Shown: positions 25,501 to 36,700 of the stretch, in pieces
How positions within the stretch are numbered: the first letter of the stretch is position 1
Layout of the letters: each line of letters starts with the position of its first letter
Source of the DNA: Bugula neritina
Taxonomy: Eukaryota > Bryozoa > Gymnolaemata > Cheilostomatida > Bugulidae
Direction of reading: 5' to 3'
Assembly (NCBI GenBank): GCA_964035545.1
Contig: OZ037766.1
Location: 9,619,722-9,683,721, forward strand
DNA: 64,000 nucleotides
Program-made: the position numbers and the translations under genes
Notes under the pieces: generated by a model
What the model saw: the letters and a program-made list of their open reading frames with translations, nothing else
Database searches by the model: none
What the model was told of the DNA's origin: nothing

Positions 25501-28500
25501 GCCATCATTTAAAGTGTTAATTTTTACGTTTGACATTTTCTTGCTATCTGTAACAGCCTGGGGAGGGTTTCCATTTGCTTTTTGGCTATTGGCAAAGTCA
25601 ATTGTATGATGTAAAGAAGGCTGAATTGAGTTTTCAACTACTGTGCTGCTAACAATGATGTTATATTTCTCAATGCTTCTTACTAGTTTACTTTTTCTTT
25701 TAGTTGATTTTAAGCTAGTTTTTGGACGTCTTTTTTTAAAACATTTATTTCTTGAATTATCAGTCAAAGTGATGAATGTTTCTCTTGAAGGCGACTGCAA
25801 ATCATGACCAGACTTGCTAGCTATTCCAGAGACGGAAGAGGTACTAGTAGCAATTTCATGTCGATTCTGTACTTCACAACACGAAGCTGTTTGAAAGTTA
25901 TCTGTTAAATTGGGTTTTTCAATAATTTTCCCATCATTACTGGCCACATTTGAAGTCCCATCTGGCCCATTATCAACCGACATACAGGTATCAAGTTGAG
26001 AAGTAGGTGGCATGCCCACAGAATTGGCATCAGCATTGGTTGAATGTATTTCTTTATCAATTGTAGTATTTACTGATCCTACAGAAATACTGTCCTTTTG
26101 TTTTTCGAGTTGTTTTTTTAAACATGTAGAAGTAATATTAACTTGTTCTTTTTGCTCTGAAAAGCCATTAGATTTAATATCAGAAGACATTTTCTGAAAT
26201 TCATCGAAACCTGCTTGCTGGGTCACTTTCAAATAATCAGGAGCAACAACAAATCGATTCTTATTTCGTTTTTTCCGCCTACGAGGTTTCTTGTTAGCAA
26301 GTGTATTATCATCAGCGTGTAATGAAGATATTTTGTGTGGAATCAATGAATTATTTTTATTTTCACTATCGACAATTGCACTATTTTCCAATTTATCAAG
26401 GTTTTGCTCGGTTTGCATTATTTTTACTTGAGAAGTATTTTTCAAGTTTTCTTTTTTTGAAGTTGTTTCAACAGGTTGACTTACTTTTTCGTCTTTAAAT
26501 GCTTCTGTCAGATTTGAGTTTTTTATTAAACTATTACAACTTCCATTTATTTTATTGTCCATTTTTTGGGTTGGTTTTATTGAAAATTCGTTATTTTCAA
26601 AATCTTCCTGCGAATTAATTTCACACGAGTCATTTTCATCACAATTCAGTACTATTTTTATATCAGATTGTATAGCATTGGTTTTGTTAGCAGGTGTTGC
26701 AGGCAATGAGTCGCTAACCTTAATAGCAGTTGAGGTATGGTTATTGAGCAAGTTAGGAGTGCCCGAGCTAAAAACTGTTTTTGGGCACTTGGTTATATGT
26801 TTAGAATGTTCGTCTAAATTGTATGCGACAACAGTTTTAGTTTGAAATAGCTTACTACATAAATCACTTGCATCTTTTTCAACAGGCAGAGACATGGAAG
26901 CTTTTTTTGCAGGCGATTTGAAAGTGGGGGATGACAATTGTAAGCTTTTCATCTTTTTATTAATTACTGATTCAAGATCATATTGTATTGTTGATATAGG
27001 AGTGGGAGGTATCATTTTTGGAAGGGGTAAAGTAGCACCTCCACAATCTTCGCATGATGGCCGACAGCTGTCTGTTAAGATACTTTGGGTAATATTTTGT
27101 ACCGATTTAGATTCAGTGCTTTCTGACAAAGAATCAGATTCACATGATTGAGTCAGAGTATCTTCGTCTGCTGTCAATTCCAACTCGTTTGAGTTAGCAA
27201 TAGAAGGCAATGGGGTTATAGTTTTAAGAATTGGAGAAGAAAACCACCTATTTGTAATGTGAGTATATGTTTGGTTTTTATCACGATTATAGGCAGGAAG
27301 AGATGTGGCAATATTTTTTGACAAATTCTGGCACTCAGTTTCTAAATTCAATTTTTTTGCAATTTTGTGTTTCTCATTATAAAATGCACAATTACTCAGA
27401 GGTAAGCTTTTTGGTGTGAGCTTTACTTCAGCTGGAAAGCTAGACAAGTTAGTTTTAGAACTAGCTTTTTTGAGATTTGAGGCTGAGATAGGCTCAACAA
27501 GTGTTGGTCTAGGCAATATAGGCAAATTAAATGTGTTGGGTCTCAAAAATTGTTTGAAGTTTTCAATTCTCTGCGACCTCACAACCTGACTTTCATTTTT
27601 AAGATGTTGATTAGACTGTAAATCTTGCGGGATTGTATTATTATTAGCTGAGTTTGTATGTGATCCGCCACTTGCTGGTTTACTTGTTTCAGCAAAATTC
27701 AAAATTTTAGAATGTAAAATATGAGCTTTGTAATTGGTGCATATATTTTGCTTTATTTTCATTTCATCATAAAGATCAATGTCTTTGCATTTCAGCATTA
27801 AACCAACGATTGTTTTCCATTTTGCACAGTCTTTAATATTTTCACAGGCATCTAAAATGAATGCTTCAAGAAATTTGTCCTTCATTTTGCTCCATATAAT
27901 ATTAAAGGATAATTTTGTCACGGTATCTTTTAAATCACCAGATCTATACAAACTGAACACTGTATGGGAAAAAAGTTGTGTGATCCTAGGATAATCCCGA
28001 TAACAAATTCTTTGTGTACCCCACAATCCAGAGTAGCAAGTGGCAACGTGAGATTTTAAAATTACCAATAAATATAATACAGTTTTCTTAGTAAAAATGG
28101 AATATGGCAAGAAGGCTGTAGTAGTATTGGTAGCTTCATTTACCAAAAAATTGCCTAATTTGGTTTCTTCTGTACTCCATGTGTTTCTTGAATCAAAAGA
28201 TGAGAGAAAACAATTATTATCCAGATTTAAAAACAATAGTTGAGCCTGCCTGCCCAGATCAACAAGACACTTGCCAACTGCATGGCACACAGCAGGAGCA
28301 TGTTTAAAAAACACCTCAACTAGCTTCTTGTAGTCTAAAAGCATCTTTTGTGACTCTAATGCTAACATTTTTTTAATGAGCTTACATGAAAATGCAACAT
28401 AATCATCAGTACTATCATCGTTAGCATTATATTGAAACAACATACTCATTCCTTTTGGAGCTGCAAAAGAATGGTCTACTATCATGGACCCATTCATACA

Positions 28501-29328
28501 AAGCTTGCAAACAAAACTTGTTGGAGTAAATTGAAAATATGTCTCATGTAAATAATTACTAAAATCTGAAGGTACTTTTGATGTAAGATGAATGACACAG
28601 TTTATCTCCAGCGTTAGCCAACTTTCTACTGTATGCTGAGTTACTTTTTCAGCAGGTGGAAGCTCGTAAAAACGAGCAGTCAAAACATGAAAAATCATCT
28701 CTGAAATAAAATTTCCTAAAACTTTGGGCACACTGTGAAGATGTAGAACAGGAAATCCACAACAATCGATTATTTTGTATTTTCGGTTAGCAAGTTCTTT
28801 TGATTTAAAAGACCAGGTTTCAAAATCATGCCAGCATTTTGATTGCGCTAAAGAAGTATTTTTAGTACACAAGTTTTTAATATCTTCTTTCATCAGCAAT
28901 ATAACCTTATCAGCTGAAATAGTTTGGGTTTCTTTTGAATGTTTAACAATGTGTGTAGCTTTACATGCTATATTGTTACTTCCACTTTTCAATACTTGGT
29001 TAGGCGAGACTAGTTGTACATATTGTTCAGCTAAATTATCTTTTTTATTGGAAAGCATTTTGTGATTTACATTTAAATTCAATAAGTCACTTTGAAAATA
29101 TTCAGAGGATCGTTCTATATTTGCTCTGGTATTAGCATTGTTGGTACTGTTAAAGTCAACTTTTGCATCTTCTGATTTGTCAGTGAATGCAAGCATCCGT
29201 TGCGTTACTTCTTTTATAGTAGTCCAAATACTTTTCCTACCACTATGCAAATTACACAAATCAGCTGGTACAGCAGGTTTATAATCGGAAAAGTTTTCTC
29301 TTTTTTCATGCTCATTGTTGCTCGCCAT
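19536..29328 (-). CDS. IRE1/RNase L-family pseudokinase-KEN protein with a giant N-terminal region
   Basis: Ten exons on the minus strand, in order: 24341-29328, 23838-23982, 22777-22965, 22502-22607, 21177-21250, 20682-20884, 20436-20513, 20279-20342, 19840-19940, 19536-19704. They give 2038 residues with all phases kept. Residues 1-1662 come from one 5-kb exon. About 165-530 looks folded, with Cys and aromatic residues. About 530-1590 is Ser/Asn/Thr/Lys-rich and probably disordered, with a basic patch KKPRRRKKRNKN. The kinase-like module has AVAAK (Lys1685), MELCDCNLKSF, HGNLKPENIL (1770 on, where HRD is expected), ADYP (where DFG is expected) and GLHPFG. The KEN-type tail follows HPYFWSRKKQVQFL, the IRE1/RNase L hallmark. 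The KEN Tyr is kept (Tyr1964), but SDICDIT (1976-1982) replaces the Asn/His catalytic segment. No signal peptide or membrane span is apparent, unlike IRE1. Function unknown; probably a regulator or scaffold. Confidence 0.85.
23016..23055. repeat. CA-rich microsatellite in an intron
   Basis: Interrupted (CA)n with CATA and GGACA units, inside the intron between 22966 and 23837 of the IRE1-like gene. Confidence 0.7.
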
Positions 29329-30239
29329 GAGACTTCTTGCTCAATAGTTTTTCACCAACTTATGGAAAGACTTTTTCGTAGTTTTAAAAAATAAAACTGA
29401 AAAAAGATACTTTCTGATTTAACCATTAAGTGTTGCTTAAGGCATATTTATATGCTTCATCTCTGAATTGAATTTCATCAAACAAGTGATTAAATCTACA
29501 AAATTTAAAATAATTGACAAAATATTGGCAATTTGCTCAGCTAGCCATTTAGCTATAATTCGATTATTTCTTAAAATTTAACAACAAACAATAAAAAAAC
29601 TTCGCATGCTCACATGTTCAGATTTTTAACTTAAATTTAGCATAAAAATTTAGCCGCTTATTTCAAGATTTTCACTCTGTAAATACTTATGTTCAATTAT
29701 CATCAGCATATCTTATACTGATATACTTCAGTTTATTACATAACTGAGGTAATAAACTGAGGTCTCAAATACATATTTATTTAATATATACAAGTATATA
29801 CTATAAGATAGAAAATATGCATGTAGAAATTTGCTGTTGCAGAATTTAATAAACATAAAAAGTATCTGCATGTATACCTTTTTGTATATACTTGAACACA
29901 AAAGATTTTCAAATATCAATTACTCTAAGCTCCAGGTTTACTATCTTTATACAAGAAGGTAATAAATTCACTGTTTACTTGGTAAAAGAAAATTGAAATA
30001 AAAACATTAGTTTCAAAGTTAAAAACAATATGAATATTATAGGAGACTTCATTGGCAGCAAAATTGCAAAAGTTCATAATGACATATCATTAAAAATATA
30101 TATTTTGAATTTGAAACATAAGCTTAATGGCAAATTTGAACTTGAAGAACAGCAACTCATAAATTATAATTGTGTAGTAATTGAAGCTAGAATAAAAGAT
30201 AAAATAGTTATACTATTTACTTTTAGTATTTGTGAGAAA

Positions 30240-30341
30240 TATTACTACTACTAGTATCAATAGTACTAGTATTAATACTAACAGTAATAGACATAGTACT
30301 AGTAGTAGTAGTACTACTAATACTAGTAGTACTACTACTAC

Positions 30342-30373
<32 letters not shown>

Positions 30374-30500
30374 CTAGTAGTAGTAGTACTAGTAGTAGTA
30401 GTACTAGTAGTATTAGTACTACTTCTAGCAGTAGTAATGGTAGTAGGACTAGTACTAATAATAATAGTAATACTAATAGTAATAGCACTAGCAGTACAGT
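30240..30500. repeat. AGT/ACT strand-symmetric trinucleotide array
   Basis: Blocks of (AGT)n and (ACT)n alternate, joined by TACTAGTA. The array reads alike on both strands and can fold on itself. Open frames occur on both strands only because the repeat lacks stops (Leu/Val- or Ser/Thr-runs). Confidence 0.85.
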
Positions 30501-31203
30501 GTACACACCCAGTCTCACAGTACATCTTGATCTAGTTCTACCGTTCTAGCTTTTTCGAGTCTTACCCTCACCTGTTCTTATAATTAATTTTGAGATAATT
30601 TTTTTAAAACTATTTCAACTTTTTTACCTTTCAAATAGAGTAGTTGGCAATAAGTGTTACTGTGACTAAAACACCAAACCTCAGTCAGTGTCACTACTAA
30701 TTGTCGAAGTTAGGCATATACCGACACTTTATATTCCGCAGATTGTAGCGTCTGCACTGCTTTGTGCAACACTTGGTACGTAAAGCCCGCGCATTGAATC
30801 AATCTAATTGAATTATTCTATAAGCAGCTTCAAGTTAGGAGTGGTTGAGTGTAATAGTTAAGATTTCACCCCTCCCCCAACTACAAACTTGATAATTCTG
30901 AAACTACTGCACGCAGCCCCATCTTGGATTTTTAGCCTGTGAATATAAAAAGCTTTTTTATTAGATATAGATATAATATTTTATAACCCTTCGTTAAATT
31001 AAAAAAAGGTAGAATATATAGCTTATCAACTTATTATGCTTTATTTATTAATAAAGATAACGTGCTGAACTACATTAATTGTTTGTAATTTTTATAAAGT
31101 ATGCAATTTAGGAAAATCAAAATGGCACAGAAATATGAGAAAGGGAAAAAACCAATTTAGAACTATTGAATGAATTGTAAGGTTTTTGCTTCTTATAATT
31201 CTA

Positions 31204-31354
31204 TTCTCACCTACCATTGCTTCCTCTTGTTCGGGTAGCGGGTTTTTGCTTCTTATAATGTTTCTACTAAAATATAAGCTATAATAATAATTGTGTTATA
31301 TTTAATTTTATATTATATCCTACCCGAACAGGACAAAGCGAAGATAGGTGAGAA
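31204..31354. repeat. Hairpin element with 35-bp inverted arms
   Basis: Arms 31204-31238 and 31320-31354 are inverted copies at roughly 80-85 percent identity (one contains TTGTTCGGGTAG, the other CTACCCGAACAGG). They enclose an 81-nt AT-rich loop. A 19-bp direct duplication, GGTTTTTGCTTCTTATAAT, overlaps the first arm's flanks at about 31181 and 31240. It looks like a small fold-back or MITE-type element; no clear target duplication. Confidence 0.6.
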
Positions 31355-31515
31355 AGTTATATTACATCCAATACATCATTTTACTCGATTTTTGATAACA
31401 TTGGAGCGTACAGATGACAACTCCGCTGCAAAGAAAGCTTTATTTTCGTAAATAACAATTATTACGTTATCGGACGTTAGCCCTAGAACCTTTGGGACCT
31501 AGGCCGGAGACTTAG

Positions 31516-31665
31516 ACTACTACTACTAGTAGACGCAGTAGTAATAGACCAGTAGTACTACAGTACCAGTGTGGTATATATACCACTCTGTACAGTACTG
31601 GTACAGCCACAGATGCTATTACTACTAGTACAGTAGTGGTACTACTACTACTATTGCTGATGAGT
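31516..31665. repeat. AGT/ACT array with a perfect palindrome
   Basis: Second array of the same class as 30240-30500. It includes the perfect 16-bp palindrome GTGGTATATATACCAC at 31571-31586, flanked by inverted CAGTACCAGT / CAGTACTGGTAC copies. Confidence 0.7.
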
Positions 31666-32070
31666 AATGGCAATGGCTAATGCTAATTGAAAATTTTCAA
31701 TATAAATTTCACTTTGATTTTAACTTTTACTTTTAGTTAATCACTTAATGTTATTTTCATGATCACTCTGACTCATGATCATAATGATGATATAAACAAA
31801 TATTAATAATTATAATTTATAATCATAATCATAATTTCAATGGTATTGTAGTTATTGTTCATATTCATATTCATATTGTCATTAATATTGTGTTCATAAC
31901 GATAATCAAATCAATATCATAATGAGACTGATACTGATAGATTAGTCATACTGATAGTGATACTAATAGTAATACTAATACTAATAGTAATACTCATACT
32001 GATACTCATAGCGATAATTTAATTATTTGTGATATTATTAATATTACTATATCAATATTTAGGCGAATAA

Positions 32071-32375
32071 TGTTATGCTTTTCAGATTTAGGGTTGATGT
32101 GCTATCCAGAGAGTCTATTTATTTGCTATAGAACTGCACCAGGATAAGTCGAGTAAACGAGTATATTTTACACACAATTATACATTATAAAAACGATACA
32201 TTATATTCGGACAAGTTATACATCTACTCTATTTGACACTCTAGCTTCGACTGAGTTAGCAGCGGGAAACTATACTTGCTGCTAACTATTAAACACGCTA
32301 ATTGGCTATCAATTGTTCCGGGTCAATTACGCGACCCCACATGTTGTGCTGCTGGTAGCTCCATGAGCCACCACA
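32071..32375 (-). repeat. 3' LTR
   Basis: 305-bp terminal repeat, the downstream copy relative to gag/pol. It differs from the other LTR at two sites (a GAGTAAACG/GAGTGAACG difference and a CCATGAG/CCACGAG difference on the plus strand). Confidence 0.93.
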
Positions 32376-32386
32376 CCGCCCCCACC
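32376..32386 (-). other. Polypurine tract
   Basis: GGTGGGGGCGG on the minus strand, directly abutting the 3' LTR. This is the expected place for the plus-strand DNA primer. Confidence 0.6.
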
Positions 32387-32663
32387 AGCAGAAAGCCCTC
32401 TTTCTGATATAAAAAAAACATTCATTATTAACCACATACATCAGTAGACCAAAATAATACATAATATACATAGAGATACATAATACAGGCAGAGTCATTA
32501 TAACAACCGATTACATGCAATTGACCAGCTATAGATGAGGAATACCGGCTAGCTGTGGTATTGGACAAGGAGTGAGCCTGTCGAGCAGTCAAGCATTTGC
32601 ACGATATCCTGGGTTCTCCCAAGAGGACGAAGTTGCGGATTATTCCGGGTAGCAGAACCAGAG

Positions 32664-33518
32664 TCATTGTTGTGCACGCCGGTGCTTGGCTTGGCATGTA
32701 CGCAGCTTCCGTTTCATCCGGCATACGGATCCTTTCAGTTGGAAGAGCCCTGTTGTAGTATTAAGTAAGTCTGGTGCCAACTGGGTGAATTCTTCCTGTA
32801 GTCGGAGGAGGCGTTCCTCTACTGTAGCCAGGCGAACTGGGTCTGGGGACGGTGTCCGTCTGCGGCGTAAGAGGGGACTGGGAGACCTGGTTCGTCTCTT
32901 CGTCGGGGTAGGGGAGATCTCTCCTTCTTCTGGATAGGCAAACTCCTCGGGGGCGTACGTAATCTGAGGACGGTCAGATACCAATGGGGATTGCTGCCTG
33001 GCATTGTCTAGTACACGCTGGAACCCCGAGGTCAGGACGGCTAACAGCATTGCCTTCTTTACTAGGGGTCGTATCAGGTTGAGGAATTCCGGGTAGAGCT
33101 TAGCGTCGACCACGTAGTTTTCTCCGGGGAAACAGCCCGCCGCTCGATGTCTGGTGACGGGGTAGGGGTAAACATCATTGTACCCGCAGGGGCAGAATGT
33201 GAGTAGGAGATGAGCATTGACATGTAGCTTCAAGGAGCGGTGAGAGGCACATTCTTCGCCACAAATCTGGCATCTCGTCCGTCCTCTGGACCCCCAGGCT
33301 GTCTCTATTTCCTCTTCTGTTTCTGGAGACACCCACCGCCAACGGCGGCGCAGTGGTTCTGGCCGTTCACCATTAGCATACTCCTCAGGATGCGGAGCGG
33401 GAAGTGCTCTATCCCGTACCCTGGTTGTGGCGGGTTGAGTGTAATCTGAAAAAGTTTCAACAGTGTTAGTACAGTACACTGTCGTGTTGTCAGCTTGAAT
33501 AGCTTGGCAACTCCTCAT
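32664..33518 (-). CDS. Gypsy accessory ORF3 with C2H2-like zinc fingers
   Basis: A 284-residue ORF between pol and the 3' LTR. One finger reads CQICGEEC...LKLHVNAH (C-x2-C-x12-H-x3-H). A second, variant finger reads CPCGYND...TRHRAAGC (C-x-C-x12-H-x4-C). The middle is Pro/Arg-rich (RRTRSPSPLLRRRRTPSP). The tail is a heptad-like, basic helix. There is no signal peptide or membrane segment, so it is not an envelope. The minus strand at 33446-33447 has a strong acceptor-like TTTTTCAG inside the ORF start, so the true protein may begin at 33445 from a spliced RNA. Function unknown; nucleic-acid binding is inferred. Confidence 0.7.
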   Translation of the reverse strand: MRSCQAIQADNTTVYCTNTVETFSDYTQPATTRVRDRALPAPHPEEYANGERPEPLRRRWRWVSPETEEEIETAWGSRGRTRCQICGEECASHRSLKLHVNAHLLLTFCPCGYNDVYPYPVTRHRAAGCFPGENYVVDAKLYPEFLNLIRPLVKKAMLLAVLTSGFQRVLDNARQQSPLVSDRPQITYAPEEFAYPEEGEISPTPTKRRTRSPSPLLRRRRTPSPDPVRLATVEERLLRLQEEFTQLAPDLLNTTTGLFQLKGSVCRMKRKLRTCQAKHRRAQQ

Positions 33519-33760
33519 TCAGTTACCCCGTATAGATTTATGGTAGTGAATAGTCAGATAGAACACGCATTGCAATGAGATTATAAAAATCTCTAAGTCA
33601 AACTGAGTTCTTACTACGGTATTTCACTAACCTATCTCCAGCTCGATTGACTCAGTGAGTCGGAGCTGAGCGATGCAATCTAGTTTCTATGTTAAGATAT
33701 AGTTAACTCACCCCACGATCTGTTGTCGTAAGACATACTGAATGTGTGAAATGGTTTGAA

Positions 33761-36700
33761 CTATTGCTTAGAAACACGTCTACTCCTGACTGCATCAGCG
33801 TATGAAAAGATCGAGCAACGTGGTTGGGGTGCGTGATTAAGACTTTGTGCACCCGGCGGATGAATTTTGTTTCTATTTCCGCCGATACAAAAGTTGATAT
33901 TTCCGTGGTGTTGACAACTCCCACATTTGCTCGATACTTTTCTCGTACGGTTTTCCCCTAGACTTTCATACACGCCGCTTTTAACGCAGTCGCATATGAA
34001 GTCCTTCAAGTATGCGGGGGGTTGCCTCGTACGCTGTCCCCTTTCTAGGGGGGGTGACACGCTTGCCGGTTCGTTAGTAGGGGCCTCTAATGGCGTCTCT
34101 ACTTCACCGTTAGCGGTCACCTCTTCTTGTTCTCCAGATGGAGCCCCTCCCTGCGTGGGGGTTTGCACTTCCGGAACCGGTTCGGTTTCTGGAAGTGATG
34201 GAATTAGACTTGGCGGTGGCGGACACGCTTCTGTTGATAAAAGCTGCCGCTCCTCTCTCACCAAGTTTTCTTCCCGCGGTATGACCACTTCGTATTCAGG
34301 TCCATGCCGCCGTCGCCCGCGCGTTGTTGTCTGCCTCCTGGGCTCTAACAACGGGGGGGCTTCTCCCACTCCGTCGGGGCTAGCCCAATACGGTTTCAAG
34401 CGAGACTCATTCTGGATAGACACCTGTCCTGAGCGCTCAATCTTGTACGTATGATTGGGCATAGCCTCGACGACCACGTAGGGGCCTACGAACTTAGGCT
34501 TCAGTTTATCAGCCTGTCCGCGACGCCTACGGTAATTGACCATCCACACCTTATCTCCCGTTTGGTAGAGAGGTGGTTCATCGGAATCTTCGTGCCGCAC
34601 CTTCCACTGCTGTTCGCGCAGTATATCGTGTGCGGCCTTCATCCGTTCCACTAGTTCACTGGCATACTCGTGAACCGAGTTGTCTTGCTCTGGAACGTGG
34701 TAGGTGATATGGTCAGGGACACGGGTCTCTCTCCCGAGCATCAAGAGGTTTGGGGTCTCACCAGTACTGGTGTGTGGGGTGCTACGGTATGCACGCATGA
34801 CTTGCGGCAACACCGTATCCCATTCCTCTTGACCTCGTCCAAGGAGGAGACTCCGGAGCGCATCACCTAGCATCCGGTTGTTGCGCTCTACCACCCCATT
34901 ACCTTGAGGGTGGTAGGGGGTGGTCCGGCTCTGATTTACTCCCCAGAGGTGGCAAAGGTCGCTCATCAGTTGGGACTGGAATTGAGCGCCTTGATCAGAG
35001 TGTATCTGTTCGGGAAGCCCAAAATAACAGAATACATGTTGGTCTAGTGCCCTGGCCACTGTTGGGGCTGACGCATCTGGGATAGCCAGAGCATCCGCCC
35101 ACCTAGTAAAGTGGTCGGTTAGTACTAGGATCCAATTATTGCCTCTGGGGGTCAGGGGCATGGGTCCGACCAGGTCTACAGCGACCACTTGCCAGGGCCT
35201 ACCAGCATATAGCCTCCGCCGTCCTGCTTCACCAGGGGGGCGGCTGTGCTTGCTGGCCTGGCAGATCTCACACTGTTTGACTCTGAGTCGGACGTCACGC
35301 TCCATTTGTGGCCAATACCACCGGAGTCGTAATTTGGATATCACTCTCTTGACCCCTGCGTGGGCCTGTTTGTGAGTATCCCAAATCAACTCATGGCGGA
35401 TGGCCGTGGGGCAGACTACCCTCTTCCTCTCCGGGTGTCTGCCGCTGGCAGCTAGAGAGATGGTTAGTAACCCATCCTGCCCGATCCGCAGCGAGTCCCA
35501 ACGCTGACAGTATAGCCGGAACTCGGCGCATCCCTGTCGTATGCGTTCCTCGCTGGGTCGTCGCCCTTCCCTTTTGGCCCGGTATATGTCTGCCACGACT
35601 CCAGGCAGCTCTTCTTGGAGCTTCTTCAGCTCTCGAACATTACCGGCCAGTACAGGGTTGGCGCGGAGGTTTTGTACATCCTCCGGGGACTCATCAACTC
35701 TTTGCCTGAGTTGACCTTGGTCCCAGTCAAACGGTGCTCCGTGGTGAGCCAGCGTCTCCAACTCGCATCGCGGGGGACCTCCGTCCCTCCTCTCGATGTT
35801 GAGACACTGTTTGCAACCTCCGTCAGGTCGGCGACTCAACCCTTCCGCATTGCTGTGTCTCTTGCCCGGTCGATGTTCGATCCGGTATGAGAATTCAGCT
35901 AGGATTTCGAGCCACCGGGCGACCTGACTAGAGGGCTCTGCTCTCTTGCACAACCAGATCAGCGAGGCATGATCCGTACGCAGCCGGAACTTCCTGCCAT
36001 ATAGGTATGGTCTGAAGTGCTTCACTGACTTTATTACTGCCAGCAGCTCCTTGCGGGTAGTGCAGTAGTTTCGTTCAGTGGGTGAGAGAGACTTGCTGTA
36101 GTAGGCTACTACTACTTCTCGGCCTTCCTGCACTTGCGACAGCACAGCGCCAACATTTTGGTCACTGGCGTCCGTGTCGAGGATGTACTCCAGAGTGGGG
36201 TCTGGGTAGGCCAAGATGGGCGCCGTTAGTAGGCAGCCCTTGAGGCGGTCGAACGCTTCTTGTTCGACTGGGGTCCACTGCCACGTTACTCCCTTTGCGG
36301 TGAGCCGGTTTAACGGCTGTGCTATGCCCGCAAAGTCTGGTATGTATTGTCTGTAATACCCTACCAGCCCCAAGAAAGCCCGGAGTCCGGTCAAGTCTTG
36401 GGGGGTGACCCAGTCTTCTATTGCCCGTACCTTCTCGGGATCCGTTGCCACGCCATTTCGACCAACAACGTGCCCCAGGTACTTAACCTCTGGCTGCAAT
36501 AGAGCGCACTTAGAAGGCTTGAGCTTAAGACCGGCACCTCGGAGTCTCTCAAAGACCTCCTGCAGACGACTGACATGTGTCTCGAAGTCTGGGGAGATCA
36601 CGATGACATCATCGAGGTAGATCAGCAGTGTCTTCCAATGGGGCCCGCTGAGGACTTGCTCCATCAGCCTCTGGAAGGTGGCTGGGGCGGAGGTCAACCC

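Larger units (their letters stand above)
29329..32070. other. Gap upstream of the IRE1-like gene, up to the LTR element
   Basis: No coding exon is supported. The first few hundred bases should hold the promoter and 5' UTR of the IRE1-like gene. The rest holds the AGT/ACT arrays at 30240-30500 and 31516-31665, the hairpin element at 31204-31354 and degenerate GATACT/TCATAC repeats at about 31740-32010. Confidence 0.6.

Noticed and set aside
24770-29394. Several 60-96-codon plus-strand ORFs opposite the 5-kb exon
   Set aside because: Antisense shadows of a long coding exon, with no splice or family support.
30213-30549. 100-residue ORFs on both strands (Leu/Val-rich and Ser/Thr-rich)
   Set aside because: Translations of the AGT/ACT array only.
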